64,000 nucleotides of DNA from Liolophura sinensis. Its lineage: Eukaryota; Mollusca; Polyplacophora; Chitonida; Chitonidae. Position numbers and translations under genes: made by a program. Below are positions 24,425 through 36,309 of the stretch, piece by piece. How positions within the stretch are numbered: the stretch's first letter is position 1; each line of letters begins with the position of its first letter. Below the pieces are notes generated by a model. That model made no database searches, was not told the origin of the DNA, and saw only the letters and a program-made list of their open reading frames with translations. The DNA is taken from the NCBI RefSeq assembly GCF_032854445.1, contig NC_088295.1, positions 61,361,249 through 61,425,248 on the forward strand, in the 5' to 3' direction.

Positions 24425-24570
24425 TCACACACAGGATAGTTTGCCGGAAACTTGCCAAAGTTCGGTGGTTTACCACGAGCACTCCGGTTTCCTCCACCCA
24501 TAAAACAACTGACTGCTTTCGAATAATTGCAAAATTCTTGAGTCAGGCATTAAGCAACAATGAATCAACC
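24425..24570 (+). repeat. SINE 3'-end fragment, family sharing the GAGTACGGCG tail
   Basis: AACTTGCCAAAGTTCGGTGG, then TTTCCTCCACCCATAAAAC, TTTCGAATAATTGCAAAATT and CTTGAGTCAGGCATTAAGCAAC. The same order of blocks is found at 57290-57395. The final CTTGAGTacGGCgtaAAAC-like motif is also found at the tail of family 1, so the families share a 3' domain. Confidence 0.6.
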
Positions 24571-24812
24571 ATGCCGTTCTTTATTCCTAGATAAAGATAC
24601 CCAAGTCGCAGTTTAAAAAGCACTCACATTCGCATTCATAATATAATCCTAAATTAATACTGTAGTCCGCAATAAACTATTCGATTTAAGAACTCGTCAG
24701 TGCAACAGAAATTTGCTCTTCTGTTAAGCTACATGTATCAAGTGCATGACGCTTCAGCAAATCGCCTCCTTTGGATTGGTACTTCTTTCTTATTGTTAGT
24801 TTTTTATAAAGT

Positions 24813-25937
24813 TTATTCATTGATGATATCTTCATTGCCTTTTGCAGACGTTTCCCGTACGCTGCAAGCGGGCGTAACAGGTGTTTGAGCAGAGGGTAGT
24901 CGAGAAGGGGGCTTGTTGACTTCAATGACTGACTGGAGCAGCTTGGTTTCCGTGTCATCATAGTGGGAAACCATGGTGTTGTTTGTCCGTCGAAACTGGC
25001 TTATGGGAGTACTGACTGATGTGTTTCTTTTCCGTTGTTCTCGCAATTGCTCTCGCCGTCTGTGCAGTATCACCTTGTAGGCCTCAGCGGATTGGGGACC
25101 TTTCTTGTCCGTCGATGAATTCTCAAAATCCTGTTTTGGCGTTTTGACAATTGTCCTTGAAACAGGTCTGTAGCGACCCTTTTCTTTCTTCATTGGTCTG
25201 TCAATCTTGACAGGAAGTCTGGGGCTGGAGTTGGCCTCAGTTTTGTCTAAGACATGATGACCTTTAGGAAGAACAGTCTGTCCGTTATTCTCGGGCTGTG
25301 ATTCTTGACTTGCTGGAAACACTCTACGCACGGCGAAAAAGGCCGATTTGTTTGTGTTCAGCCTCTGAGCATATTCCTTCTTCATGAGAGCTTTCCTCGC
25401 CCTCACTTGGTCAGCTTTTGATCTCTCAACTGCCGTGTAACTCCGCCTATGTCCGTGGGACTCATTCCTGGGAGGGTCTGAGAGTCGACTTTTGGCTACA
25501 GTGTTTGGTCTTGGCTTCGACTGAAATATCAGTGGAAGGCTATCGCCCATGTCTGATTCCGTTATGCGCCTTTTCGCCTTGCACGAATACATATACAGGG
25601 CGTCCCTGGCGTCCCTGGCGTCCGCGCTCCTCCTGTTCGTGCCGTCCCAGCTTTTCCAGTAGTGGGATCGAGTTGGGATCGAGGATTCCCATGGCTTCAG
25701 AGGATGCTGGATGAGGAAGCTGGAAATCTTGGTTTTTCTGAACGGCACAAATCCGGAGCTACAGTCAAAGGCAGAGCGAGGACTGGGCAAGGGTACCTCC
25801 TCATGTTTGAACAAAATGCCTTTCTTGCCATCTACTGTGCACTGAAGGTTAAACCTCTTCTGAAGATCAGTTATTAATGGTGCCCTCACGCCATCCGAAA
25901 ACATCATTATGGCCAGACTACTCACAGACACATACAA
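24813..25937 (-). CDS. Unrecognised basic protein on a single exon (374 aa)
   Basis: An uninterrupted 1,125-bp frame, far longer than expected by chance here, with coding-like composition. The product is rich in Lys, Arg and Ser, with segments such as SFLIQHPLKPWESSIPTRSH, RRSYTAVERSKADQVRARKA, LMKKEYAQRL and YKVILHRRREQLREQRKRN. It has no signal peptide and no membrane segment, and is largely disordered with short basic helices. The listed ATG is the first Met; MMFSDGVRAP eleven residues later could be the real start. The stop codon overlaps an AATAAA on the minus strand (24816-24811). No family was recognised; a cytoskeletal or nuclear role would be a guess. Confidence 0.65.
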   Translation of the reverse strand: MYVSVSSLAIMMFSDGVRAPLITDLQKRFNLQCTVDGKKGILFKHEEVPLPSPRSAFDCSSGFVPFRKTKISSFLIQHPLKPWESSIPTRSHYWKSWDGTNRRSADARDARDALYMYSCKAKRRITESDMGDSLPLIFQSKPRPNTVAKSRLSDPPRNESHGHRRSYTAVERSKADQVRARKALMKKEYAQRLNTNKSAFFAVRRVFPASQESQPENNGQTVLPKGHHVLDKTEANSSPRLPVKIDRPMKKEKGRYRPVSRTIVKTPKQDFENSSTDKKGPQSAEAYKVILHRRREQLREQRKRNTSVSTPISQFRRTNNTMVSHYDDTETKLLQSVIEVNKPPSRLPSAQTPVTPACSVRETSAKGNEDIINE

Positions 25938-25939
25938 CT

Positions 25940-28780
25940 CAAGGTTATATCAGTTACCTAACGCCTCACAAGGCACATGCCGGCTATCCCTCCCTTGTGG
26001 CTCTAGGTGATTGGTCCAAACTCACTGGGTACTGCTATACCCCCGAAAATCACAGCGGCGCTCAGTATTATGCAACGTACATGCACACCTGAGAGCCCTC
26101 TGTTCAAATCTGTTGATCAGGCTAAGCAGTGATTTAGTGTCACAGAAACATAATCCTTGAAGGGGAAAAAGTTTATTCAGCGTGTGCAAGTCCTGGACGA
26201 TATATAGGGCAGATTGCCAGGCAAACCCCAGATATCAAGTGCTTTAAGACTTCATGCAGGAAGTCACCACATAACACGTGTCACGATAACATGCCAGAAA
26301 TTCCCTAATATATTTCCTTTTACTCCTGAGCATGTCGATGTTTTGGAGCAAACAAGACATCATCCTTTCACCAACAGGCGTCCGTGCAATTATCTATGTC
26401 GTCTGTCTTATTGAATGGGCCTTCTTGCAGATCGCACAGTTCTTCATTTCCTCTTCATTTAACTAAAGTATCACAGTCCGTAAAATTCAGCCAATAACAC
26501 CTCAGATGTTCAGTCCGTGACTTTGGTGCTAACACCGCAACCAAAAAACTGATTGAAGATCTGTAAATCCAGAAATCTAAATATGTAGTACCCCGTTCCA
26601 CGATATCTATAATTTAGTGTGCGTCCATACATACATATACGAGTAAGTCAAAATAAACAAGACATCACTACGGAAGCCAAGAAAAGTAAACGTTCGTGTT
26701 TACACGTACTATACTCAGTTCTCATCTGAACATTGTCGTTGACCATTCGCCTGACACGCTCACCACAATGACACTGCTACTTCACAATTGGCTATTTGAG
26801 AACTCCTTAATTTTGAGTGACAGCTCGCTTCATGTCCCAGAACGATCTTGGCATGATTCGTGCAGATGTCAAGTGAAGTGCAGACCTACCCATGATAACA
26901 GTATTAATACTGTTAGAGTGTACGGTTAGAACAGGCATAACGACAGTGTAATGTACATATATATGACTGTTAGGCACACGGCATATAGCATCATCTGTAT
27001 GTACCATAGATATAATTGGCCAACGGTAAACACCTTATTAGATTTAGATGTGCAGACATTTTTATATTGTAAGGCTTTATGCATTATCAGCTTAGTTCTA
27101 CGCTGCGTAATACGGTACATCAACATATAAAGACAAATTATTAATTTCGGGATGTAGCTGAAGGATATGATATGTATATACGAATTGTTGAAAGCCCTTG
27201 GATATCATTTCAGTGATAGGCCTATATATGTACTCACTTGTAGTATGATAGTTTTTTTTAGCTTTGAGTGCCATAAAGATATTGTGGTAATGTGACATTT
27301 TATTTCATGTATTATGTGCCATTAAGAGACATGTTATTATTCGTCTACACGCCTGCTGACCTTCATAATATGCCTAAACATGTTGTAAAATAATGTTTTC
27401 GCCAGTGCTATTATTCCAGTTATAGGATACAAGACGCTGGTTTGGCTTATATAACCAGTCATCAATCTTTTCATGTTTTCTATGCGATGTACATGCAAGG
27501 TTTATTCAGTTCGTATTCATCAAAGACAGACAAGTTGAGATGAAAGTAAATGGAGCAATAGGTCACCGTTATACTCCTGGTCTTACAATCGTAACCCTAA
27601 TCTGATACATGTATCCTATGGCTGACACCTTCACCGCACACGTTAAAGTGTAACTTCATTGTCATCCAGCCTGCTGGAACGTAACGTGTAGGAACATGTT
27701 ATATGTGTAAACAAAATCTGGCTGCTCGAAAACAAAACACGAACCGGCATATAGGCACATGTACTCAACAGCACTATAGTGCCATGCTTTCAATACTTCA
27801 CAATCGCATGCCTCACGAATACACTGCATGTTGTGAAACTTCATCTGTGCAGTTATATAAAGCCTTAGCATATTTACAAGCGGAGTTGGCGTGGTAATCG
27901 CATTTGCACCAGCTGCATGCATGATCAAAATGCGATAATCCTCTTTTAACTCACATCTAAATAAAACAACCCTAAACCGATTTATTGTGTAACTGTACAA
28001 TGTAATTCTTAGTTCGAAAAATATGGGTGAGCGTATATTTTGTTACACAGGCCTACACTCTTGATAAATCTCTATAATTATTGGTTAAAATAATTATTAT
28101 AATCATTGATTTTTACATTATTTTAATGTTTGGTAGGGACATGCATGTGTAATGGTTAATTACCTATTCACCACGTAGATCAACATCTACCTCTTGTGGA
28201 TACTAATGCTATACGGATCGTTTGCGTTGCGACAACATATAGAGGATTTATACTTCTAGGCCTACATGTACTATTTTGCATGCTTGGTTCCCATCATACA
28301 AGAGATGTCAGATGTTAATGCTCATTAATCCTGTGGGGCAGGACATTGTATGATGGTTAGTGTCTTTGACAACATGTTTTAGTGAGGTGGCAATTTAAGT
28401 ATGTCAGTACTGATTCTAAAGAAAGGTATCTGTCTGATATGATCTTAATAATATAATATAATAAAAGATTTACAGCATATACAGAGAGATTAAAACCAGA
28501 GCAGCGATGACAGTGTGATAAACTTTTAGCAAACGTTAACACATATAACCAATAAGATACGATCATTAGTTAACTTACCTCAGTTAGGGCTTTTGCAAAT
28601 TACACTCTTAATAAAATTTAAAGCAAAATGAAACCTCAGACAAAGCTAGCAAAAGAATCTATACAAAATCTCTGTCCACAATTTTACATACAGGATGAAA
28701 TGAACAGGGAGGACAGATGAACAGGGAGGACAGACACAAAATGAACAGGGATTTAGACAAGGTGAAAATTAAACACCAGT
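25940..28780. other. Intergenic stretch, no gene recognised
   Basis: AT-rich, with ORFs under 115 codons that look like chance. No convincing exon or SINE copy. Confidence 0.4.
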
Positions 28781-28784
28781 ATGC

Positions 28785-28960
28785 CTTGCATATAGGCCGT
28801 ATGTGGGAGGGTCTTGCACCAACCTACGGATGGTTCTGGTCTTTCCCCGGACTCTGCCCGATTTCCTCCCACCATAATGTTGGTCGCCGTCGTATAATAG
28901 AAATATTCTTGAGCACGACGGAAAACACCAATCAAATAAATAAATAAATAAATAAACAAA
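28785..28960 (+). repeat. SINE family 1 copy, sense orientation
   Basis: Body GGAGGGTCTTGCACCAACCT, ATTTCCTCCCACCATAATG, GTCGCCGTCGTATAATAGAA, CACCAATCAAATAAATAAAT. It is 5'-truncated, without the tRNA-like head. Confidence 0.9.
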
Positions 28961-29077
28961 TACCTTGCATACAGGTATTGGCAGGGTGTAAGGTTACATG
29001 GATATTCCGCATGTTTTTCTCTTTGTTACGTCGTCCACATCCAAAGGTTAACATATACACATGTATTTTGGTCCTTG

Positions 29078-29255
29078 GCCGAGACGGTGACTTGACCATT
29101 GAAGTCAATTGTTCAAATCCAGCTCTCTCTGCTTAGACTTCATGCGGCTTGAAGTCTGGAGGTATGTCCGGTACAGCGTGTCAAGGGTAGGTCTCTTCCA
29201 GCTATAAACATGACAGGCATCGTGCAGGTGAAATCTTTCGGAGTACTGCAGACAT
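29078..29255 (+). repeat. Degenerate tRNA-derived SINE
   Basis: It starts GGCCGAGACGGTGACTTGAC, then ATTGTTCAAATCCAGC (box B like), TGTCAAGGGTAGGTCT and ATAAACATGACAGGCATCGT, ending near TTTCGGAGTACTGCAG. The tail corresponds to the shared SINE 3' domain. Confidence 0.6.
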
Positions 29256-29259
29256 TAAT

Positions 29260-30560
29260 TAATATGGTTTCGTCTGAAGATCGGCTTTTGCAAAATAAGC
29301 CTAGGCCCAAGAGATGATGGTTTGGACTTTCTTTTCACGTGTTGTCAGCAATTACAACAATGCGATTTTGGCACATGATTCATAAACTGAACTAATATAA
29401 GCGAGCTTTTATCATCAATTTTGCCTACATGATGTCTATCATCATCCCCCCTCACCCCCCCCCCCCCCCTCTCCACCACCACCACCGCTGGATGTGCCAT
29501 GGAGCCTGCATTCATTTACCATGCAACACTTGACAAGTTCAATTCCGTATGGTGTTACCTTTGTGTTGTATATGGAATGACAGAGTAGCTCCCCTTTAGT
29601 CGAACACTTGAACAAAAGCGCAACTGGTTATTACAGTATGCTTCCTACTACTTAAACTACTGCATTCATATGATAAGGTAACATTGAGCAGGCCTGTTAA
29701 TGATAAGTTCTGGAAAAAGAGGATTCTTTAGCGCGGCAAAAGTGTATATATAAAGTAAAAAATAACATTTGCCTTAAATGAACTTGAACTGTGTCCATAG
29801 GTAGGCCTATGCTTTTTCATATTTTGCTTTTGTCAAGAAATTCCACCTCAACCAACTGTTCTGTACGATGGATTCTTCAGACCAAATTTTACAAAGATTT
29901 TTCAAATGAGTCGTCAGAATATTAGATATGTCAAGGCTCATCACAAAAAACTAGGCCATAATTTGGTTAAAAATCAAACTAAAAGGCGCGGAACTTGGTC
30001 CGTGAAGCCTTATGTATTAAGTTTCAATTCTGAACAATCAGCCGCCTTGAAAAAATCCTGAAAACTGTACATATATGTAACAAGACAAAGCTGACAAAAA
30101 TTCTATGAAAATCAAAAAAAAAAAAGAAAAAAAAATTTAAAAATATGATCTGCCATGGTGAATCCATATACCAAATTTCAACTCAATACCAGAAACTTTT
30201 CTGGATAGCTTTAGTTGAAACCTGACAAATTACCTTTGCATTTAGTTAAAATATATCTGAATTTTGTCTGGTTTTGATAGAACTTGAAGTTTTTGGCCAC
30301 TGCATGATGATCTCATGATATCACCTCCCCCCTCCCCACCCCCCAACCCCATACCTCCCATCCCACCAGGCAAGATTTCCATTTCAAACACGACGCACTT
30401 CACCACACACTGGGTGGCAAAATCTGCTTAATCTTCGATTGATTTATTTCACTTGTGCTTAAAAGAAAAAAAACGACAAATGATATAACCAAAGTTATTA
30501 TGGGGAAGGAAAGTGGAATCAGACGCAAATTACCACAGACATTTTTTTCTGACGAGCTTT
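29260..30560. other. Intergenic stretch with pyrimidine-rich runs
   Basis: No gene recognised. Notable only for the C-rich tracts at about 29446-29485 and 30324-30367 and an A-rich run at 30114-30137. Confidence 0.5.
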
Positions 30561-30769
30561 GTAACTCTACAAATTAACATTTAACCACGAACTCTTACAA
30601 GACCATGGGACTGGCCATGTCAGAGGAGCCAGGAACTGGATGTGGCGCCACTCGTATCCCCACGCGCATATTTTTAAAAGACAAACCAGGGTTCGGGTGT
30701 GGTAAACGGAAACAGAGCTCTGTGTCCTCGGGTTATGGAAATAACCCGAGCCTGGTTGAAACTGATAAA

Positions 30770-31394
30770 ATGGCGGCGTTCTCGGTTGTCTCGATGTGCG
30801 TGATTTTTGCTTACATTGAACTGCTATATTTCGGTTGTGTAAGATCACCAAAATAGCAAGTTACACTTTTTAAACCGAAGTGGAATACTTTGTAGATGCA
30901 TATATACATTTGGTTTAGTGTTATGTTTTCTTTTAGCGCAGGCCTGCTACTAAAGGAATCGTTCACATCTACATGTATGAGGGACGTCAGACCTGGTAAG
31001 TTATAAACCTCCTGACTTAAACTAGCAGCAGAACTGATGTGATTCTCGGGTTTACCAGACTGCTATAACGCGGACAGTAATGTAACACAGGTTAACACTA
31101 GTCGATCACGTCACACTTGACCTGTCCGATCAAAATCAATGCACGAGGGGAGATAACTCTCAGCGCCTTTTGTTTGCGCCAATCGGATAAAACGTAAATT
31201 TGAAGTCGAACCCATTTAGTTATTATAAGCTGTTGTTCTGGGTAAATCATGCCTGACCCCAATGTCAGTTCTGAGCGTATAATATCATTTGGACGAGGTC
31301 CCGTAAAGCGTAGTTAAGGAAAACACTAAGTTAATCCGCTGTGTTTGCAGTGAGACATGGACAGTCAGCATTTGTATCGTCCACACACTGACAG
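30770..31394 (+). other. Possible spliced leader exons upstream of the 579-aa gene, with a 58-codon uORF
   Basis: Three segments have consensus borders and agree in phase: 30770-30838 (donor GTAAGA), 30937-30995 (acceptor TTTTCTTTTAG, donor CTG|GTAAGT) and 31351-31394 (acceptor GTGTTTGCAG, donor CAG|GTAAGG). They would join to an acceptor at 33232 (TATATATTACAG). Read from the ATGGCGGCG at 30770, they give a hydrophobic start (MAAFSVVSMCVIFAYIELLY) and stop two codons into the last exon, 58 residues in all. They may be 5' UTR exons of the gene at 33584, with an upstream ORF, or a separate small gene. Confidence 0.35.
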
Positions 31395-31809
31395 GTAAGG
31401 TACCATTAACTCACCTTAACTCACTGAATTAAGCGCTTCTAGATTTTGATTAATTTTTCTGATCTATAAAAAGGAAGATCCTCTCTTACATATGAAAATG
31501 TCAAAGGCTTGCTTGTCTTGTTTATATTATAATTAAATGTTAATGTACAGTATCTTCTTTGGCTGTAAACAATTATATAATGGAGTTGGCGGACTTACAG
31601 TGTTATACATTCATGTTGTCAAGAAGTCAATTGGGACATGTTTTAAGAGGGTTTAAAAATGATGCAGAACAAATTTCACTATTACACACGTACATTAACT
31701 CTCGTTTCCCTTTCAATGTCATTTTTATTGCATTTAAATGTATGCCGTTTGCAATTCGTGTAATAATCTGTCATATTACTGGAGATTTACGACGTTATTT
31801 CAGTTCTTA

Positions 31810-32880
31810 ATTAAAGGCCAATGTGAGTAGTTCAAGGATGATCGATAATTCGTTCATTCCTCCTTGAAAATTTACACATTGCGAAAATGTGAAAAGGTGC
31901 AGGCTTTTGTACTCCTGGCTATATTTGGCACCTCATCAGAGACATGTTATTACGTTAGTTTTGTTACATCTAAATGTATGGTTTAATAATCACAGTCTGT
32001 TTTGACAAGGTTGATTTATCTCATATACACGTGTTACTCATATACACGTGCATGTTCAGTGACATTACACTGAGTACAGGGGAACGAACCCAAATACACG
32101 TGTATTTTTATCCAGTTGTGCTACATTTCAACAATTAATTTTTAGTCTTATTCACAGATCATAGACTCTGTGCAGTTTAAGAACTATGTGAACACTGCCA
32201 GTTCACTTAAAACCTTAAAATTGAATCAAGAAATACTTTTATTTTATCAAAACAATCAAAAAATATTGTGTACCGCATGTAGATACTGAAAATTACTTGC
32301 ATGGGAGTAAGAAGTCCTCCATATAGCTGACTGCGTGCACTTTAATCTGAAGAGTCCCGTAATTTAACAATATTGATCATTCGATACTGTATTTAGTGCC
32401 ATTTTATGGAACGTTTACAAACGCGTGTTGCAAACAGCAGGTCTATTTCCCAGTCAATGCGTCTAGTCATTCGGCCGTGTAAGAATTCCAGTCAGTGTTT
32501 TCGCACTGTTAACAACTCAAGGCCTGTTGTTAGCACAGATTATGTGTCAATAGGTGTAGGGCAGAGCTAGAGTGGATGTAATATCGGATTTACTGTAGAC
32601 TTAATTCTCTATGGCGAGTATACGTGGCAGTTTAACCCACTCTGTAACAGACCATCTAGTACCCCAGTCCGATTTGAGGGGAGGCTACAACACTAGTGAA
32701 ATAATACCGGCAACCAACAAGGCCTTTGTCCAGGGCTATATTTGATCAGACGCGCGTGCCAAGTGACAGCGGTCAGGTATTTAGGCGTACGTGCATGATG
32801 ATTTTTCAGTATCGGTGTACAATATATTTCGTCAAATCTTTAATCTAACATACAGGTAAAATCCATTACTAATTCGTGCT
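31810..32880. other. Non-coding stretch, possible intron
   Basis: No exon recognised. A 12-bp CATATACACGTG is repeated at about 32018 and 32038. If the leader exons are real, this lies in the last intron of that transcript. Confidence 0.35.
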
Positions 32881-32894
32881 TATAATATGTACAT

Positions 32895-33045
32895 GTAGGC
32901 CAGCAGCCTTGTAGATGGTTGTGAGTTTCCCCCCGGCTGTGCCCCGTTTCCTCCCACCACAATGTTTGATGCCGTCGTAGAAGTGAAATGTTCTCGAGTA
33001 CTGCGTAAAACACAAATCAATAAATATAAATAAATAAAATAAAAT
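32895..33045 (+). repeat. SINE family 1 copy, sense orientation, truncated
   Basis: GGCCAGCAGCCTTGTAGATG, then GTTTCCTCCCACCACAATG, GATGCCGTCGTAGAAGTGAA and CACAAATCAATAAATATAAA. Confidence 0.85.
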
Positions 33046-33583
33046 ATGAGTAAATAATTCAAGATAATGTTCCAACAACGGTTCGTATGATTTGTCTTTA
33101 CATGTTCTCTTTTATTTCCATGTCAACACTTCCAATATTTTCTTTGTTGTCATTGTGCCATACAAGTAATTGCGTTGTATATGATCTGATGTACCAATAA
33201 TGCTTCATTTTGCCCTCGTCTATATATTACAGAGTGACGACACTACTACCGATCACCGTGATTAGCTGACATCAAGTGGAGAGCCCATATTACGTGGTTG
33301 GCTGCCAAACAAAGCAGTCAAGCAGATACTGCATTCAGGCAAGCGACCACTGTCAACACTATGTCAATAGTGTTCCGGCATTTCAGACCAAGAGTCATTT
33401 CAGTAGTCAGTACTGACACTGAAATGTTGCTCGCTGGTTTGGCTGAAAGATCTTGATCACATAAACTGTGTATATGTGTGTATACGGCGTTGTATTGCTT
33501 GTCAAACGTCCACTTGACCTCTGTGGATGTCCTTGACAAAAAGACTGTCTGTGGTTCGTTTATGAAGGCATATATACATAATA

Positions 33584-35323
33584 ATGACGACGGTAATAGA
33601 TCGGCTTCGTGTACAGGGAGGGGCCGCTCCGGCTTGTCCCCCTGGGCTCATTCGGGCACACCAGGGTAGGCTGTCCATTAGGAAAGACACGGTGAAGAAT
33701 AGTGCTGCCAGTAACGTCAAAGGAACGGGCCGGATTCATATTGGTCCAACACCTATGGTGAAAAGCGGTGACTTTCTTTCAATACTAGGGGAAAAGGGAA
33801 TGGGTGAAGAGTCCTCGGAATATCCTGGCGTGTATTACCAGAATGCTGTCAGCAGTCCAAAAGTAAGCTTTGTTTTGAGTGGAAAAGGTGTGAAAGAGTC
33901 TACAGGTTTCACAAGGAGTAATTCGATTGGCCGCTGCACCAGACCAAAAACAACGCGTGCCGGAAGTTATAAGACGAACCCAAAGGAACTGTACCGAGTG
34001 AGCCATGGGATATCGTTGAAATACGGCACGGAACCTTCGCCTTTCGGACACGGCATACATGCCTGCTTTGATCCGGACATTGAGGCTCAGTTCTCCCGTA
34101 TAAGCTTGAAAACCGCAAAATCTACTCGAAGTCAAGTCGATACCCTTGACAATCCCAGTGCTTTATCGGTCGCTAGCCATTTTGCGCCGCCATCGACGGC
34201 TCCTACGTCACACAACAGAGCGATGACGTCACTGGAACTTACAGGACAGAGATTTCAGGGCGATACACTGGATGACCTGAGTAATTACCGATATTACGAT
34301 CCACATATTTTAGATGACAGCTACTTCCCTTATCTGAGATCTCCACGAAGAAGTATGAGAATGTCACGACCTAACACTCAGCAATGCCAAGGAGACGAAT
34401 TCGCCAGATTACAAAATCTCCAAGACTGCCTAAAAATTCACAAAACGGTCGTGCCCGGGGTTGGTAAGAACAGCGCACAGCAAGCAGGCTTGGGAGCTAA
34501 GGAAGGATACTCAAATGACGGGCGACACAAGTTGGGTGAAGTGAAGAAGGACCTACGACGGTACGAGTTTACCAATGTGGATAGCTACCTGAGATACAAC
34601 CGTCATCAATCTGAGGACCAGGCGGTGGCTGCCAGTAAACCCAGGCTAGCCCACATACCCCGAGGGGTGATCACCCTTCCTGAGCCGTGGGCAGAGTCAG
34701 TCTTGTTCAAGCTGATGAAGGATTTACCCCCACCCCGATCGCGATTGTCTAGCGACAGATACTCAGACAACCAGGAAGATTCCGACGAATTCTTCGTCAT
34801 TGGGTCTCCAACATCTTTGGACAAACATAATAATCTAGTTATGACCCAAAGGTCGTCGGGTGGGTTCCGGAAACGACACAGGAGTGTGAAAAATTCCAAA
34901 AGTAACTGCGCCGAAGATAAAATAAATGAAGAAGATATAAATAATGACCAGGATGAGGGTTTCCATACAGACGGGAACCAGACAACGAGATCAGATTCTT
35001 CAGTTGACCACAATGATCTTGAAAAACACGAAGACCTTGACCGTCAAAATGACTTAAAGCAGAACAATGGCACCAAACCAGAACTGACTGTATCCGCGAC
35101 AAAATTTAAGCCTCTGCCAAAATATACTGCGACCAAGACTCCTGCAATTGTTACTCATACAGCCTCACATAATAGCGAAGAAAAAGACTCTGTTCAACAA
35201 GGCGAATATAAGAAAATAGTTGTTCCCTTGGAAAACAGTTTTGGTGGAGAAAATGATTCTTTGGCGAACGAAAAAATCAAAGTACAGAAGAACGATGAAA
35301 ATCAAAGTACAGAAAAACTATGA
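33584..35323 (+). CDS. Unrecognised 579-aa protein on one large exon
   Basis: A 1,740-bp frame with coding-like composition. The ATG at 33584 is preceded in frame by TGA (33563-33565), which supports this start. The N-terminal and central parts have Gly/Tyr/Asp blocks (DDLSNYRYYDPHILDDSYFP, FTNVDSYLRY, HIPRGVITLPEPWAESVLFK). The C-terminal 200 residues are acidic, Asn/Asp/Lys-rich and probably disordered (EEDINNDQDEGFHTDGN; HNDLEKHEDLDRQNDLKQNN). There is no signal peptide or membrane segment. Near the end, KVQKNDENQST reflects a short DNA direct repeat. An acceptor at 33232 suggests that this is the last exon of a spliced transcript. I do not recognise the family. Confidence 0.7.
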   Translation: MTTVIDRLRVQGGAAPACPPGLIRAHQGRLSIRKDTVKNSAASNVKGTGRIHIGPTPMVKSGDFLSILGEKGMGEESSEYPGVYYQNAVSSPKVSFVLSGKGVKESTGFTRSNSIGRCTRPKTTRAGSYKTNPKELYRVSHGISLKYGTEPSPFGHGIHACFDPDIEAQFSRISLKTAKSTRSQVDTLDNPSALSVASHFAPPSTAPTSHNRAMTSLELTGQRFQGDTLDDLSNYRYYDPHILDDSYFPYLRSPRRSMRMSRPNTQQCQGDEFARLQNLQDCLKIHKTVVPGVGKNSAQQAGLGAKEGYSNDGRHKLGEVKKDLRRYEFTNVDSYLRYNRHQSEDQAVAASKPRLAHIPRGVITLPEPWAESVLFKLMKDLPPPRSRLSSDRYSDNQEDSDEFFVIGSPTSLDKHNNLVMTQRSSGGFRKRHRSVKNSKSNCAEDKINEEDINNDQDEGFHTDGNQTTRSDSSVDHNDLEKHEDLDRQNDLKQNNGTKPELTVSATKFKPLPKYTATKTPAIVTHTASHNSEEKDSVQQGEYKKIVVPLENSFGGENDSLANEKIKVQKNDENQSTEKL

Positions 35324-36150
35324 TACATGTGTATTCCTAGAAAGCAATATGCGATACCTTAGAGGTATTATAATATATTGCTAGTTATACGGTACATGTA
35401 TATTGCAAATCAAAGTAATAACACCAAGCAATAACCACATGTGCACTGTGAAGCAGTGTACTAGCAAAGAATATGGGTTTGCTTGTGTTGGATGAATATA
35501 CATGTGTATGATTTTTGGTTGAACATAAAAAGGAAAATTTGTAATGTGCTTTACTACATGTGTATGATATTCCTGATCAAAAAAAGTATTTTTAGGAAGT
35601 TGTGATAGTGACAAAAATTTTCATTTGCCGATGTTTGTGTCAGGAAATAGTTCTAACTGGTAACTCATGCAAATTCAGATAAAGGTCGGATGATTTCATC
35701 ATGAAATTTAAGCACGTTCCAGGAATATTTTGCTTCCATTTTCGACCAGTGTATGTTGGTTTTTGTTCTGTTATGCACTCTTGACAATTCTTCGGACGTT
35801 TATTAATCTGAATTGAATTTGGTATGTCTACATGGCTTCGCAAAGGCAAGTTACAGATCACATTCGGGTTTTGCACCATTTCATTCATTTTCGATGACAA
35901 TTATAGCCAGTTTAATCCTGTTATGGACTTTTGACATTTTACTATTTCCCATAACAGTTTATTGTATTGAACTGAAACCGTGTACATGGCTTCATCATAC
36001 ACGTTAGGGTAACGTTCGAGTTTTGAGCCGTTTATTCTGTTTTTTTGTTTTTTTCTTTTTGTTTTGTTTTGTTGTTTTATTTTTTTTAATCAAAAGCGTT
36101 TTTATCAAAATTTAGATCAAGTTCCAGTTTCGAGCTGTTCCGTTGGTGTT
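35324..36150. other. Non-coding stretch after the 579-aa gene
   Basis: Likely 3' UTR and intergenic DNA. T-rich runs at about 36038-36090. No clear polyadenylation signal near the stop. Confidence 0.4.
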
Positions 36151-36164
36151 TTCATTTTCATTGG

Positions 36165-36305
36165 TGATATACGCCGTTTTACGCCGTACTCAAGAATATT
36201 TCACTTATACGACGGTGACCAGCATTATGGTGGGAGGAAACCGGGCAGAGGGGAAAACCCACGACCACCGCAGGTTGCTGGGAGAACTTCCCATGTACGG
36301 TCGTT
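36165..36305 (-). repeat. SINE family 1 copy
   Basis: GATATACGCCGTTTTACGCC, ACTCAAGAATATTTCACTTA, GACCAGCATTATGGTGGGAG and CGCAGGTTGCTGGGAGAACT. The (AAAT)n tail and tRNA-like head are both missing. Confidence 0.88.
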
Positions 36306-36309
36306 GTGA

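Noticed and set aside
27662-28000. 112-codon minus-strand ORF
   Set aside because: Composition like the background and no recognisable feature.
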